Assembly: GCA_016788045.1 (NCBI GenBank)
Contig: JAEUTG010000028.1
Location: 1 to 64,000 of the forward strand
Reading direction: 5' to 3'
DNA: 64,000 nucleotides
From: Bacteroidales bacterium
GTDB lineage: Bacteria; Bacteroidota; Bacteroidia; Bacteroidales; Lentimicrobiaceae
A model generated the notes under the pieces. It saw only the letters and a list, made by a program, of their open reading frames with translations, had not been told where the DNA came from and made no database searches. Of this stretch, positions 32,148 through 42,151 are shown one piece after another. The position numbers and the translations under genes are program-made. The first letter of the stretch is position 1; every line of letters starts with the position of its first letter.

Positions 32148-32510
32148 ATGGAACATTTAACATTGGAAACTTTCAAGGCTAAAGTATTTGACTTTGAAAA
32201 AAATCAGGATTGGAAATTCGAAGGCAAACTGCCCTGCATCATAGATTTTTATGCCGATTGGTGCGGCCCCTGCAAGATGGTTGCCCCTATTCTTGAAGAA
32301 TTATCAAAAGAGTACGAAGGCAAGATCAACATTTACAAGGTAGATACTGAAGTCGAACAGGAGCTCTCTCAGGTGTTTGGCATCAGAAGCATCCCAAGCA
32401 TGTTGTTCTGTCCTGCTGAAGGTCAGCCCCGTATGGCACAGGGTGCACTGCCGAAAAGCTCACTCATTCAGGCCATCGACGATGTATTGCTGAATCCGAA
32501 AGCCAACTGA
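32148..32510 (+). CDS. trxA: Thioredoxin
   Basis: A 120-residue cytoplasmic thioredoxin, general disulfide reductase. The active site is in DFYADWCGPCKMVAPILEEL, with WCGPC; the cis-Pro loop is GIRSIPSMLFCPAEGQP. It carries a short N-terminal extension (MEHLTLETFKAKVFDFEKNQ) common in Bacteroidota thioredoxins. No signal peptide. It follows its lipoprotein paralogue and is followed by a strong terminator (32539-32568). It may supply reductant to peroxidases such as the glutathione-peroxidase-like enzyme at 9.9-10.5 kb. Confidence 0.92.
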   Translation: MEHLTLETFKAKVFDFEKNQDWKFEGKLPCIIDFYADWCGPCKMVAPILEELSKEYEGKINIYKVDTEVEQELSQVFGIRSIPSMLFCPAEGQPRMAQGALPKSSLIQAIDDVLLNPKAN

Positions 32511-32538
32511 AACTGTTGTTGATTTTAATTTTCCTGCA

Positions 32539-32568
32539 GAAGCCCGGCACTCCCGGGCTTCTTTGTTT
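32539..32568 (+). terminator. Rho-independent terminator after the thioredoxin pair
   Basis: Perfect 9-bp stem GAAGCCCGG (32539-32547) / CCGGGCTTC (32553-32561) with a 5-nt loop, followed by TTTGTTT. Confidence 0.85.
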
Positions 32569-32569
32569 C

Positions 32570-32577
32570 TATCTTTG
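32570..32577 (+). promoter_or_regulatory. -7 promoter box of the WbqC-like gene
   Basis: TATCTTTG directly follows the terminator. Transcription would begin about 32584, downstream of the first possible ATG at 32580, and supports the start at 32598. Confidence 0.6.
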
Positions 32578-32597
32578 CAGTGCGTAATGATTCTCTC

Positions 32598-33248
32598 ATG
32601 CATAAACTGCCCGAAGTGCTGCTGCCCCTCGCCTGCCTGCCCGATGTGGAGTATTTTGTGTGGCTCAGCAACACCTCACAAGCCCGGCTTGAGATTCATG
32701 AAACCTATCCGAAACAGACCTGCCGTACACGCTACAGAATTGCTTCAGCAGAAGGAACCCTGCAGCTGAGTGTGCCGGTTATCCGACAGGATGGGAACCA
32801 CACACCAACCAACCGGGTTTTGTTAGCCGGCACCGACTGGAACAGGATTCACTGGCGGGCCATAGAATCGGCCTACAACAAATCGCCCTTTTTTCTTTAC
32901 TATAAGGACGACTTTGAAGCCATATTTGCAGCCCCACCTTCCCTGCTGATGGAGTTCAACCTTAAGCTGCTGAAGCTTTGCTGCTCATTGTCAGGAATTA
33001 AAACCTCACTGAATTTAACCCTCAACTACGAAAAACAACCGGAAAACTGTCCTGACCTCAGACAAAAATTCATGCCGAAACACCCGGTGAACCAAAAGGA
33101 GTACATAAAACACTTTAAACCTTATATTCAGGTTTTCAGCGACCGCAATCCATTCATCCCCAACCTCAGTATCCTCGATGTGCTGTTTAACCTCGGGCCC
33201 GGCACAGCAGATTATTTAAGGCAGCATGAATTGACCGAAAGCAGTTGA
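32598..33248 (+). CDS. WbqC-like family protein
   Basis: A 216-residue cytoplasmic protein resembling the WbqC family, found near polysaccharide and nucleotide-sugar genes and of uncertain activity. Family traits: LPLACLPDVEYFVWL near the N-terminus, RTRYRIASAEGTLQLSVPV, the GTDWNRIHWRAIESAYNKSPFFLYYKDDF block, and the late RNPFIPNLSILDVLFNLGP. The frame could begin at 32580, but the -7 box at 32570-32577 makes the ATG at 32598 (MHKLPEVLL) the better start. It is alone, between the thioredoxin terminator and the convergent PgpH-type gene. Confidence 0.8.
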   Translation: MHKLPEVLLPLACLPDVEYFVWLSNTSQARLEIHETYPKQTCRTRYRIASAEGTLQLSVPVIRQDGNHTPTNRVLLAGTDWNRIHWRAIESAYNKSPFFLYYKDDFEAIFAAPPSLLMEFNLKLLKLCCSLSGIKTSLNLTLNYEKQPENCPDLRQKFMPKHPVNQKEYIKHFKPYIQVFSDRNPFIPNLSILDVLFNLGPGTADYLRQHELTESS

Positions 33249-33285
33249 TTGTTATCCTGAAGTCAGGATATTGTTCTGATGTTTA

Positions 33286-35361
33286 TCAGAGTGTCGGATA
33301 CTCTATCCGCACGTGATAAATGCTCATCAGCTTCTTTTTCAGAATCTTTTTAATTCGTGTGATGTCTTTAAGGGTCAGGTCAGAGTTTACAAACTGATTG
33401 GTTTCAATCTGACTGTCAATGATTTTATCTACCAGTTGTGCGATAGAGGCTGCGGTGGGCATTTTCATGCTGCGCGATGCGGCTTCCACCGAATCGGCCA
33501 TCATAAGTACCGAGGTCTCTTTCGAAAAAGGCACCGGTCCGGGATAACGGAAAACCGTGTCACTGATTTCCTCATCCGGGTTATCGATCCGCTGACGGTT
33601 ATAAAAATACTCTACCATCCGGTTGCCATGGTGCGTGCGGATAAAGTCGACCAGCACCTCCGGAAGCTTGTGCTTTTTGGCCTTTTCAATCCCTTTGATC
33701 ACGTGGCTGACAATAATGGATGCGCTTTCCTGATAACTGAGTTCATCGTGCGGATTGATACCAGACGACTGATTCTCAATAAAATACATTGGCATCTCAA
33801 TTTTACCTATGTCGTGATACAGGGCGCCGGCCCTCACCAGGAGTGTGTTGCCCCCAATCTCGTAAACGGCAGCTTCAGCAATATTGGCTACCTGCATGGA
33901 ATGCTGAAAGGTGCCAGGTGCGTACAACGACAATTCGCGCAACAAAGGCCTGTTGGTATCGGAAAGTTCCATCAGGGTAACATCGGTGACCAGGCCGAAC
34001 ACTTTTTCGAAAAGGAAAATGACCGGATAGGAAAAAAGGGTAAACATAGCGCTGCCTCCAAAAAGCAGCAGTCTATAGGATTCAAAATTCTCCAGGCTGC
34101 CATCCTGAATCAGCAGCATGCCGGTATAGATCGCCGAGTACGTAATAAAAACCGAAAGGGCGGTAATAAAAAACTGAGCCCTGCGGCGCAATTCAGCTAC
34201 ACTGATAATGGCAATAATACCTGTAATCAGCTGCAGAAAAATAAACTCAAACCCGTTGGGTACCATGAAGCCGGTTAGTACGAGGGTAACAATGTGCACG
34301 AAAAGAGCCAGACGGGTATCAAAGAAAACCCTGATCACGATTGGAACCAGACAAAAGGGCAGCAGGTTAAGCAGATCCGGCCGTGAAGTAAGGGTAGCCC
34401 CGGCAGCGGCCACCATCAGGCAGATGGTCAGCAGCAGGATGAGCAGTTTTTTGTTTTCAGCGAACACATCCTTCCTGAAGGATACCATAAACAGAATGAA
34501 GGCAATCATGGTGAGGGCAATCAGGAGCGACTGCCCGAGTAATACATTGCCATATTTAAAGTTGCTCCCCAGCCTGACTTCATAATCGGCTCTCAGGGAT
34601 TCAAGTATCTGAAATTTCTCTGCATTGATGAGTTCCCCTTTCTGAATGATTTTCTCCCCGCTCTGAACCATGCCCCGGGAGTTTGGGATTTCACTGATCA
34701 GGGCTTCCCGGGCACGGCGCGTATTCTCAGCATCAAACACTATGTTTTGCTTCAGTGAATTCAGCAAAAGCCCCCGCAGCATTTCTTTGTGTGGTGAATT
34801 GCTTTGGTTGATCTGCTGTGAAATAAACGCTTCAGCACTGCTGATGGTAAACAAACCAGCCAGTCTTACCCTGGAAGCTGCATTGCCATCGACCACAAAT
34901 ATTTCGAAATCAGGTGGCTTATTCTCTATTTCGTTGATTACGTTGACGATACCATGCGTGAACAAGGTATCCAATATGCTGAGAACTGTTTCCAGTTCTG
35001 CTTTCCTTACAGGATCATCCACTGCCTGACGCCCGAACCGGGCCACCCAGGCATTGTCGAAAGCGTTGATGAGGTAGTTGATCTGATGGTCGCTGACATG
35101 GTTGAGGCGTTTGAAATAGGGTCTGGCTTCCTTAAGAATGGCTTCCTGCTCAGCTTTGAGTTCAGATTCAGGCTTCAGAATAGCAAAGTCCACCGGTGAA
35201 ATCAGGTCATCATGCTGCCAGGTTTTCCCCCGCTGATATTCATACCGGAACTTCCCTTCGCGGGGAAATATCAAAATCAGCAGCCAGATAGCAATAGAAA
35301 AAAGGATAATCTTACCGGCGATATCATGCTGATCGCGAAGCCTGTAAAGAAGTTTTTTCAT
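33286..35361 (-). CDS. pgpH: PgpH-type 7TM-HD cyclic-di-AMP phosphodiesterase
   Basis: A 691-residue inner-membrane protein of the 7TMR-HD family; characterised members hydrolyse cyclic-di-AMP. An N-terminal helix (about 17-32) is followed by a roughly 240-residue extracytoplasmic domain (from EGKFRYEYQRGKTWQHDDLISPVDFAI), then seven hydrophobic segments (about 275-455) and a cytoplasmic HD domain. The domain shows FQHSMQVANIAEAAVYEIGGN, RAGALYHDIGKIEMP (the HD pair), SHVIKGIEKAKKHKLPEVLVDFIRTHHGN and MMADSVEAASRSM. Length fits the family (690-800). It tunes c-di-AMP and thus osmotic and cell-wall homeostasis; no cyclase gene is in this window. A single gene, transcribed divergently from the NlpC/P60 gene. 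Confidence 0.9.
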   Translation of the reverse strand: MKKLLYRLRDQHDIAGKIILFSIAIWLLILIFPREGKFRYEYQRGKTWQHDDLISPVDFAILKPESELKAEQEAILKEARPYFKRLNHVSDHQINYLINAFDNAWVARFGRQAVDDPVRKAELETVLSILDTLFTHGIVNVINEIENKPPDFEIFVVDGNAASRVRLAGLFTISSAEAFISQQINQSNSPHKEMLRGLLLNSLKQNIVFDAENTRRAREALISEIPNSRGMVQSGEKIIQKGELINAEKFQILESLRADYEVRLGSNFKYGNVLLGQSLLIALTMIAFILFMVSFRKDVFAENKKLLILLLTICLMVAAAGATLTSRPDLLNLLPFCLVPIVIRVFFDTRLALFVHIVTLVLTGFMVPNGFEFIFLQLITGIIAIISVAELRRRAQFFITALSVFITYSAIYTGMLLIQDGSLENFESYRLLLFGGSAMFTLFSYPVIFLFEKVFGLVTDVTLMELSDTNRPLLRELSLYAPGTFQHSMQVANIAEAAVYEIGGNTLLVRAGALYHDIGKIEMPMYFIENQSSGINPHDELSYQESASIIVSHVIKGIEKAKKHKLPEVLVDFIRTHHGNRMVEYFYNRQRIDNPDEEISDTVFRYPGPVPFSKETSVLMMADSVEAASRSMKMPTAASIAQLVDKIIDSQIETNQFVNSDLTLKDITRIKKILKKKLMSIYHVRIEYPTL

Positions 35362-35583
35362 ACCCTGCAGACAGAAGTGAGCATTATACTGTAAACAACG
35401 AATATACGAAAAGATTCAACCAGCCAGGAAGGCCTGAAAAGCAAGTGTTTTTTTCAGTAAAAGTAATTAAGCAGATCAGGTACTTCTGCCGGGCGTTTAA
35501 ACAACCTGCTTTAATCAAAAAAGTTTTCAACAAATTGGCCCGGACTGTTAATTACTTATTCTTTTCCAGCGTTAAATATTCAA

Positions 35584-35591
35584 TATATTTG
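35584..35591 (+). promoter_or_regulatory. -7 promoter box of the NlpC/P60 gene
   Basis: TATATTTG, followed by GC, fits TAnnTTTG and lies 25 bp before the ATG at 35617. Confidence 0.6.
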
Positions 35592-35616
35592 CGCAAAACA
35601 ACAGCCTTTACTTACA

Positions 35617-36396
35617 ATGACAGGCGGAATCTGCTACCTTTCAATTGTTCCGGTCAGATCAGAGCCCTCTGATCGGTCGGAGATGGTAAATCAACTGCTG
35701 TTCGGCGATTTGCTTGAGGTACTTGAAGTATCAGGCAACTGGATCCGGATACGCACCTGGCACGATGCTTATGAAGGCTGGTGTGACAGGAAGCAGATTC
35801 AGCTGCTCACCGACGAAACCATTGAGATTCTGAAGGGAAGCAGCCTGCAGGTTGTAACCGACATTACGGCCACTTTATCTACCAAAGGCCGTCCTTCCAT
35901 CATTGTTGCAGCTGGTAGTTCGTTGTTTTCTTTATCAAACGGACTGATCGCCGGTCCGGGAGGAGATTATCACCTGACCGAAGGCAATGCAGAATTACCG
36001 GTTTGCGGGAGCTATGAGGAAATCTCAGAAACAGCTTCCATGTATCTCAACGCCCCTTATTTATGGGGCGGGAAGTCACCATTTGGCATCGACTGCTCGG
36101 GTCTGGTGCAGGTGGTTTTCAAAATGAAGGGAATAAACCTTAAACGGGATGCGTCACAACAGGCCACCCAGGGACGGCTTATCAGCCTGATTGAAGAGTC
36201 GAGGGCCGGGGATGTTGCCTTTTTCGACAACGAAGAAGGCAATATCATCCATACCGGCATCATCACCGGAATGGGTAGTATTATCCATGCTTCCGGGTCG
36301 GTAAGGATAGACCCGCTCGATCACCATGGTATTTACAACAGAGTTGAAGGGAAATACTCACACAAGCTACGGATTATCAGGCGCTTTACCGAATAG
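35617..36396 (+). CDS. NlpC/P60 peptidoglycan endopeptidase with SH3 domain
   Basis: A 259-residue cysteine peptidase, probably a gamma-D-glutamyl-L-diamino acid endopeptidase (YkfC-like) that trims murein peptides. The N-terminus (about 5-65) is a bacterial SH3 domain (CYLSIVPVRSEPSDRSEMVNQLLFGDLLEVLEVSGNW in style). The C-terminal NlpC/P60 domain has nucleophile Cys160 in FGIDCSGLVQ, a catalytic His at 212 in IIHTGIITG, and His224 in IIHASG. There is no signal peptide, so it works in the cytoplasm on recycled muropeptides, as known for Bacteroidota homologues. It is preceded by a good -7 box and stands alone. Confidence 0.9.
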   Translation: MTGGICYLSIVPVRSEPSDRSEMVNQLLFGDLLEVLEVSGNWIRIRTWHDAYEGWCDRKQIQLLTDETIEILKGSSLQVVTDITATLSTKGRPSIIVAAGSSLFSLSNGLIAGPGGDYHLTEGNAELPVCGSYEEISETASMYLNAPYLWGGKSPFGIDCSGLVQVVFKMKGINLKRDASQQATQGRLISLIEESRAGDVAFFDNEEGNIIHTGIITGMGSIIHASGSVRIDPLDHHGIYNRVEGKYSHKLRIIRRFTE

Positions 36397-36489
36397 CAGT
36401 ATACAATGCCGGATAATTACCACTGTTTTTGCTACCCAGAATTAATGTTTTCTTAACATCAGCAAAACCTCGCATACCATGCTTAAAGC

Positions 36490-36497
36490 TAATTTTG
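36490..36497 (+). promoter_or_regulatory. -7 promoter box of the Oar-like receptor gene
   Basis: TAATTTTG, followed by CG, fits TAnnTTTG. It lies 93 bp before the ATG at 36591, leaving a long A/C-rich leader typical of highly expressed outer-membrane genes of this phylum. Confidence 0.5.
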
Positions 36498-36590
36498 CGG
36501 CAAATTTTCAAAACAGGAAAAAACAGAAATAGTCTATAAATTAACCCAAACAATCACCAACAAAATCAGCATTAACCTAAACAACAAACC

Positions 36591-39500
36591 ATGAGAAAAA
36601 CAAACCAATTGATTCACAGACTCAGAAAGCAGTTGATACTTGCAATTGCTTTCATGATGAGTGTAACCCTTGCTGTGGGGCAGGTTACAACTTCGGGGAT
36701 GAACGGAAGAATTACCGACTCCAAAGGTGAAACCTTACCAGGTGCAACAATCGTTGCAGTTCATGTTCCATCAGGAACTCAGTATGGTTCGATCTCCAAT
36801 CAGGAAGGTCGCTTCGTAATCAACAACATGCGTATCGGGGGTCCTTATAAGGTAACTGTTACCTTTGTTGGTTATAAGGAGCAGGTTGTTAATGACATCA
36901 ACCTCAGTCTGGGTACCACTGCAAACCTCAACTTTCAGTTAACTGAAGCCACATCAACCCTGAGTGGTGTGGAAATTGTTTCTGACCGTAACGATGTTTT
37001 CAGTTCAGATCGTACCGGAGCAGCAGCATCTTTCAATATCACAAAACTAAGCACTCTCCCAACCATCGGACGTACAGTTAACGACATCTTAACTTACAAT
37101 GCTTACGGTAACGGAAGGTCATTTGCCGGACAGGATGCCCGTTTCAACAATTTCACGATTGACGGCTCAGTATTCAACAACGGATTCGGTCTTGGCAGCT
37201 CTGCCCAGGCAGGTGGTCGTACAGGAACAACAGCTGTTTCAATTGATGCTCTTGAGGAAATTCAGCTGAACATTGCTCCTTTCGATGTTCGTCAGTCAGG
37301 TTTTGCCGGTGCCAGCATCAATGCTGTAACCCGTGCAGGTACTAACGCTTTCCACGGAACAGCTTACTTTATCATGCGCAATGACAACCTTGCAGGTTCA
37401 AAAGCCGATGGCAAAGACATAGGAAACGTAAACATTGATGAAAAAACCTACGGATTAAGTGTTGGTGGTCCGATCATTAAAAACAAACTGTTCTTCTTTC
37501 TGAATGCTGAAAAATTCAACAGCAGTGTTCCTGCCCTTGACTGGTCACTCAACAAGCCCGGCGCTACCGGAAATGTCAGCCGTACTACCCTTGCTGATAT
37601 GCAGGATCTTGCGAGTTTCATGAAAACCAATTTCAACCGCGACCTCGGAGCACTTGACGGATACAATAATGATGTAAACAGTCAGAAATTCCTCATTCGT
37701 CTCGATTATAACATCAGCAAGGAACACAAACTGTCACTTCGTTATTCACACCACGATTCAGATGCCGATCAGCGTATCAGCGACAGCAACAGTTCGAACA
37801 CTGCCGGTGCCGGAAACCGCACCAACAGGGCCGATGCTATCTCTCCGCAAAACACCGGCTACATCATCCAGGACAACACCCGTTCACTGGCACTCGAACT
37901 CAGTTCAACTTTCGGATCGAAAATTTCCAATAACTTCATTGTTACTTACAACAAGCAGCTTGAAGACAGGGACTATCTTACGGATGTTTTCCCAACCATC
38001 GACATCCTGTCGGCTGAAGGAGAAGCTACTTATACTTCAATTGGTTTCGATCCTTTCACCCCCAACAACAAGTTGAATTATTCAACCCTGAATTTCACCG
38101 ATAACCTTACCTATTATTCCGGAAAACACACAATCACAGTTGGGGCTTCTTATGAGTTCTATAAGTCGAACAACGTATTCTTCCCGGCTTCAAACGGCGT
38201 TTACGTATACAACTCTATCGCTGATTTCAAACTGGCTGCGCTCGATTACATCAACAATCCGACCAATCCGGTTTCTCCGGTTACCGTTGCCCGTTATAAC
38301 CTCCGTTATTCACGTATCCCGGGTGGTGCTGAACCACTGCAGGTACTGAAAGTTTCAACCTACAGTGCCTATATTCAGGATGAATATCAGGTAAACAACA
38401 ATCTGGTTGTCACCGGTGGTCTCAGGGCTGACATTTTCGACTACAACGATGGTACCGCTGAAGAGTTCTACAATCCGGTAATCGACACCCTGGTGTTTAA
38501 AGATGAAAACAACGAGGATTATCATCTCAGCACAGGTGCCTTCCCGAAAACAAAGGTTTTGCTTTCACCCAGAATCGGTTTTAACTACGACATCAAAGGT
38601 GACAAAACCATGCAGCTTCGCGGAGGATCAGGAATTTTTGTTTCACGTATTCCCCAGGTTCTTGTTTCGAATCAGCTTGGCAACAACGGGATCAACACTG
38701 GTCTGATCAGCAAAACCAATACCACCGACTATCCGTTCAGAATTAGCCCGGTTGAATTCCTTCCGGAAACAACCCCGGACATTACAACACTTCCGGCTTA
38801 TGTTATCAATGCAACAGACGAGAACCTCAAATACCCTACCATATGGAAAACCAACCTGGCACTCGACTATAAACTACCGTATGGTCTGATTGCAACCGCT
38901 GAGGTTATCTTCAACAAAACTATCCAGGGCCTGAGGTACATCGATGCCAACCTGAAAGCTCCGGATCGCAATTTTACAGGACCGGATGACCGTGACAGAT
39001 TCCCGGCTTCAGGTGTTTCAGGAAGCGGCGTCAATGCAGCCAGATTCTACAATACCAGGGTTACCAATGCCTTTGTGCTTAAAAATACCACCGAAGGATA
39101 CTCCTACACCCTTACCGGTAAACTTGAAAAAACAGCTACCAAGGGATTGGGTGGTTTTATTGCCTATACCTATGGCGTTGCCAAAGACATCCAGTCTGTG
39201 GGAAGTACAGTACAGGCAAACATGCCAACCGTTGATGGTCAGAACTACCTCGCTTTGTCATTTGCTGACAATGACCTGAAGCACAGAATCATTGGTTACG
39301 TCAACTACCGCCTCGATTATGGCAAGAAAGTCGGAGGTGCTACCATCTTTACCCTGGGTCTTGTTTCGAACAGTGGAAGTAAGATTTCTTATGTTTATGG
39401 TTCTGACCTGAATGGTGACGGACAGACCGCCAATGACCTGATTTACATCCCGAACAGTGCAAGCGAACTCACCTTTGCCGATATTACATCGGGTGAGAAC

Positions 39501-39935
39501 GTTCTTTTCACAGCCGCTGAGCAGCAGGCCGCTTTTGACAAATACATCGACAACAACGAATACCTCAAGAGCCGCCGTGGTGATTATGCAGAACGTAACG
39601 GTGACCAGTTCCCCTGGTTAACCCGCCTCAACCTTTCGGTTGTTCAGGAGTTCTACTTCAAAGCCGGTAAAAACGGCATGAAAAACACCCTGCAGGTAAG
39701 ACTTGATGTACTGAATGTTGGCAACCTGCTCAACGATGCATGGGGTGTTGGTAATGTAAGTACCACCACTTCACCGCTCACCATCGCCGGCATTGATTCA
39801 GAAGGCCGTCCTTCATACAAACTCCGCACTCAGGTAATCGATGGCGAAACAGTTCTTCTGCGTGATTCATTCAGCAAGAGCATCACCATTGACAATGTAT
39901 GGCAGGCTCAGATTGGTGTACGCTACATTTTCTAA
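36591..39935 (+). CDS. Oar-like TonB-dependent outer-membrane receptor
   Basis: A 1114-residue outer-membrane protein. A signal peptide ends near residue 30 ([11 protein letters not shown]). Residues about 35-120 are a carboxypeptidase-regulatory-like domain ([26 protein letters not shown], then [20 protein letters not shown]), followed by a TonB plug domain (about 125-270; [19 protein letters not shown] and later [14 protein letters not shown]) and a large beta-barrel ending in Phe (QIGVRYIF), the usual outer-membrane signal. This matches the Oar subgroup of TonB-dependent transporters, involved in uptake or in adhesion/development in Bacteroidota and Myxococcus. No SusD gene follows, so it is not a standard polysaccharide-utilisation pair. 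Codon use with many favoured codons and the strong following terminator suggest high expression. Substrate unknown. Confidence 0.92.
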   Translation: MRKTNQLIHRLRKQLILAIAFMMSVTLAVGQVTTSGMNGRITDSKGETLPGATIVAVHVPSGTQYGSISNQEGRFVINNMRIGGPYKVTVTFVGYKEQVVNDINLSLGTTANLNFQLTEATSTLSGVEIVSDRNDVFSSDRTGAAASFNITKLSTLPTIGRTVNDILTYNAYGNGRSFAGQDARFNNFTIDGSVFNNGFGLGSSAQAGGRTGTTAVSIDALEEIQLNIAPFDVRQSGFAGASINAVTRAGTNAFHGTAYFIMRNDNLAGSKADGKDIGNVNIDEKTYGLSVGGPIIKNKLFFFLNAEKFNSSVPALDWSLNKPGATGNVSRTTLADMQDLASFMKTNFNRDLGALDGYNNDVNSQKFLIRLDYNISKEHKLSLRYSHHDSDADQRISDSNSSNTAGAGNRTNRADAISPQNTGYIIQDNTRSLALELSSTFGSKISNNFIVTYNKQLEDRDYLTDVFPTIDILSAEGEATYTSIGFDPFTPNNKLNYSTLNFTDNLTYYSGKHTITVGASYEFYKSNNVFFPASNGVYVYNSIADFKLAALDYINNPTNPVSPVTVARYNLRYSRIPGGAEPLQVLKVSTYSAYIQDEYQVNNNLVVTGGLRADIFDYNDGTAEEFYNPVIDTLVFKDENNEDYHLSTGAFPKTKVLLSPRIGFNYDIKGDKTMQLRGGSGIFVSRIPQVLVSNQLGNNGINTGLISKTNTTDYPFRISPVEFLPETTPDITTLPAYVINATDENLKYPTIWKTNLALDYKLPYGLIATAEVIFNKTIQGLRYIDANLKAPDRNFTGPDDRDRFPASGVSGSGVNAARFYNTRVTNAFVLKNTTEGYSYTLTGKLEKTATKGLGGFIAYTYGVAKDIQSVGSTVQANMPTVDGQNYLALSFADNDLKHRIIGYVNYRLDYGKKVGGATIFTLGLVSNSGSKISYVYGSDLNGDGQTANDLIYIPNSASELTFADITSGENVLFTAAEQQAAFDKYIDNNEYLKSRRGDYAERNGDQFPWLTRLNLSVVQEFYFKAGKNGMKNTLQVRLDVLNVGNLLNDAWGVGNVSTTTSPLTIAGIDSEGRPSYKLRTQVIDGETVLLRDSFSKSITIDNVWQAQIGVRYIF

Positions 39936-39955
39936 CATTAGCTGATTACTCAAAA

Positions 39956-39989
39956 GCATCCGGTCATTACTGCCGGATGCTTTTTTTTT
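39956..39989 (+). terminator. Rho-independent terminator of the Oar-like receptor gene
   Basis: Stem GCATCCGG (39956-39963) / CCGGATGC (39973-39980) and nine T. It ends 19 bp before the GDPD ATG. Confidence 0.9.
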
Positions 39990-40007
39990 CAAAAATGAAT
40001 TCCGCAA

Positions 40008-40919
40008 ATGGCCATTAAATCATTCGTTGTTCTGTTTTTCCTGTTTTTGACCTCAACCTCCGGCAACACCCAGACCTCAGGCAAGTCAGAAGCAGGCAGT
40101 ACATCAGACAACAGATTCGTACTACTTGCTGCACACCGTGGAGGTTTTGACTCAGACCTTCCGGAAAACAGCCTGGCTTTGTTCAACTTCACCTGCAGCA
40201 ATACCGCTTTAAAACCAGTCATTCTTGAACTGGATATCAGGGCAAGTAAATCGGGGTCCCTATACCTGATGCATGATGAGACACTCGAAAGAACAACCAG
40301 CGGAAGAGGCTGTATTGCTGAATCAGATGATGATTACCTGAATTCACTATTGCTCAGAGACAGAAACAGCCAGCTGACCAATCAGAAAATCCCTCTGCTT
40401 TCACAGGTCCTTCAAGAGTATAAAGACAAAGAGGTAATCCTTATGCTGGATGTTAAAGGTAACATTCACAGGGAAGTAACCGAAATGCTGAAAATAACAG
40501 GGATGGAAGCGCAGTGCATCATGCTGACCTTCAAACCTGAAATTACAAAGTCATGCTTTACAGCCTCCTCAAAAATGAAGATTTCAGCATTGGTACGCAA
40601 CCCAGAAGACTGGGCCAGTGTTAGAAACCTGAGTATTCCGGCCAATCAATTGATTGTGTATTTTGATAAGAATATCAGTGACTCGCTGTTGTCAGAAATC
40701 GGAAGCATGGGAATCCTTCTGATGACCGATATGAACGAATCACTGACCAATCATGGTAAACCATTTTCTGCTGAAATATACAGTGAACTAATCAAAAGAA
40801 AGAAAACAGACATTCTGATTACGGACTTTCCGGCAGCAGTTTCACAGATGATCGTATCAAAATATGAAAAGCCACAATCAATACCGGCAGAAGTATTAAA
40901 TCAACCAAAATTAAAATAA
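40008..40919 (+). CDS. Exported glycerophosphodiester phosphodiesterase
   Basis: A 303-residue exported enzyme of the GDPD family, hydrolysing glycerophosphodiesters to glycerol-3-phosphate and alcohols. Signal peptide MAIKSFVVLFFLFLTSTSGNTQ. The TIM-barrel active site shows AAHRGGFDSDLPENSLALF (HR plus metal-binding E-N), ILELDIRASKSG (E-x-D) and LYLMHDETLERTTSGRG (catalytic His-Asp). Later strands carry VILMLDVKGN and a C-terminal TDFPAAV. Its stop overlaps the ATG of the next phosphodiesterase gene by one base (TAATG), so the two are translationally coupled and probably scavenge phosphate or phospholipid fragments together in the periplasm. It starts only 19 bp after a strong terminator and thus needs a promoter in that gap or read-through. 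Confidence 0.9.
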   Translation: MAIKSFVVLFFLFLTSTSGNTQTSGKSEAGSTSDNRFVLLAAHRGGFDSDLPENSLALFNFTCSNTALKPVILELDIRASKSGSLYLMHDETLERTTSGRGCIAESDDDYLNSLLLRDRNSQLTNQKIPLLSQVLQEYKDKEVILMLDVKGNIHREVTEMLKITGMEAQCIMLTFKPEITKSCFTASSKMKISALVRNPEDWASVRNLSIPANQLIVYFDKNISDSLLSEIGSMGILLMTDMNESLTNHGKPFSAEIYSELIKRKKTDILITDFPAAVSQMIVSKYEKPQSIPAEVLNQPKLK

Positions 40920-42151
40920 TGTCATTTAAAGAAACCGCTGTCGCATCAGCCCTGCTGATCATTTTTCAGCTCAGCTTTGCTCAGAATCTTTTTTCACAGA
41001 AAACCGGGCATCAAACCACGGTTATCCTCTCCCTCGATGGCTTCCGGTGGGATTATCCCGAAAAAACAAATACGCCGGGCCTTAACAGGATTGCAAAGGA
41101 AGGGGTGAAAGCGGTTTCTCTGATACCTTCTTTTCCTTCAAAGACCTTTCCGAATCATTACACTATTGCCACAGGCCTCTTCCCCGATCATCACGGTCTG
41201 GTAAACAACTCTTTTTACGATTCAGTTTACGACCTCTCCTATGCCATTGGCAAATCCTCTGCGCGGAAGAATCCTGCGTTTTACGGCGGAGAGCCAATCT
41301 GGATTACCGCAATGAAGCAGGGATTGAAAACCGCCTCTTTTTTCTGGGTTGGCAGCGATGTACCCATTCAAGGCATGCATCCTGATTACTGGAAGATGTA
41401 CGATGGGAAAGTGCCGTTTTCTGACCGGAACGACACCATCATCAAATGGCTCAGTTTGCCCGACTCCCTCAGGCCCCGACTTATTCTGGCCTATTACCAC
41501 GAACCCGATGCCATCGGGCACGAGTTTGGCCCCGATCATCCGGAAACGTTCAGGGTAGTCCGTACCATCGACAGCCTTACCGGCTCTCTTTACGACAGAA
41601 TAAGAAAGCTGGTCGATTCAGATAACATCAACTTTATCGTGGTTTCCGATCATGGAATGGGTGAAATCTCCTCTGAAAGGAACATTGTCCTCAGAGACTT
41701 TATCCCGGAATCATGGCCGGTTAAAATCGAAGGTGGAAATCCCAACTTTAACCTGTATGCCGAAGGGGCATGGATTGATTCTGCATACCTTTCACTCAGA
41801 AAAACCAAACACCTCAGGGTGTGGAAACCATCCGAAGTCCCCGGATACCTGAATTACGGTTCCCATTACAGAACCGGAAACATCATTGTGGTAGCTGATT
41901 CCGCATGGAGTGTGACGCTGAAAAAACCCGGGAAGCCTTTTACGGGCGGCACCCACGGCTACGACTTCCGGAATACCGATGTACATGCCATTTTTTATGC
42001 TTCAGGACCTGCTTTCAAAGAAAATTACATTCATCCTTCCTTTCAGAACATTCACATCTATCCGCTGCTGGCTCACCTGCTTGGAATCAGCCCTGCTCAG
42101 ACCGATGGTGAATTCAGTCAGGTTGAAACCATGCTGAAGCCACAGAAATAA
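40919..42151 (+). CDS. Alkaline phosphatase-superfamily nucleotide pyrophosphatase/phosphodiesterase (NPP)
   Basis: A 410-residue exported enzyme of the NPP family. The signal segment (about 1-30) is followed by VILSLDGFRWDY (first metal Asp), then FPSKTFPNHYTIATGLFPDHHGLV containing the nucleophile Thr in KTFPN. Further metal ligands are in YYHEPDAIGHEFGPDHPET (Asp and His) and VVSDHGMGEIS (Asp-His), and the closing His is in GGTHGYDFRNTDVHAIFYASGPAF. It hydrolyses nucleotide or phospholipid-type phosphodiesters in the periplasm. Coupled to the GDPD gene (1-bp overlap), so a joint role in phosphodiester scavenging is likely. The length fits bacterial NPPs. Confidence 0.9.
   Translation: MSFKETAVASALLIIFQLSFAQNLFSQKTGHQTTVILSLDGFRWDYPEKTNTPGLNRIAKEGVKAVSLIPSFPSKTFPNHYTIATGLFPDHHGLVNNSFYDSVYDLSYAIGKSSARKNPAFYGGEPIWITAMKQGLKTASFFWVGSDVPIQGMHPDYWKMYDGKVPFSDRNDTIIKWLSLPDSLRPRLILAYYHEPDAIGHEFGPDHPETFRVVRTIDSLTGSLYDRIRKLVDSDNINFIVVSDHGMGEISSERNIVLRDFIPESWPVKIEGGNPNFNLYAEGAWIDSAYLSLRKTKHLRVWKPSEVPGYLNYGSHYRTGNIIVVADSAWSVTLKKPGKPFTGGTHGYDFRNTDVHAIFYASGPAFKENYIHPSFQNIHIYPLLAHLLGISPAQTDGEFSQVETMLKPQK

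Noticed and set aside
33313-34278. 321-codon plus-strand frame opposite the PgpH-type gene
   Set aside because: Antisense shadow of a convincing seven-helix HD protein gene.
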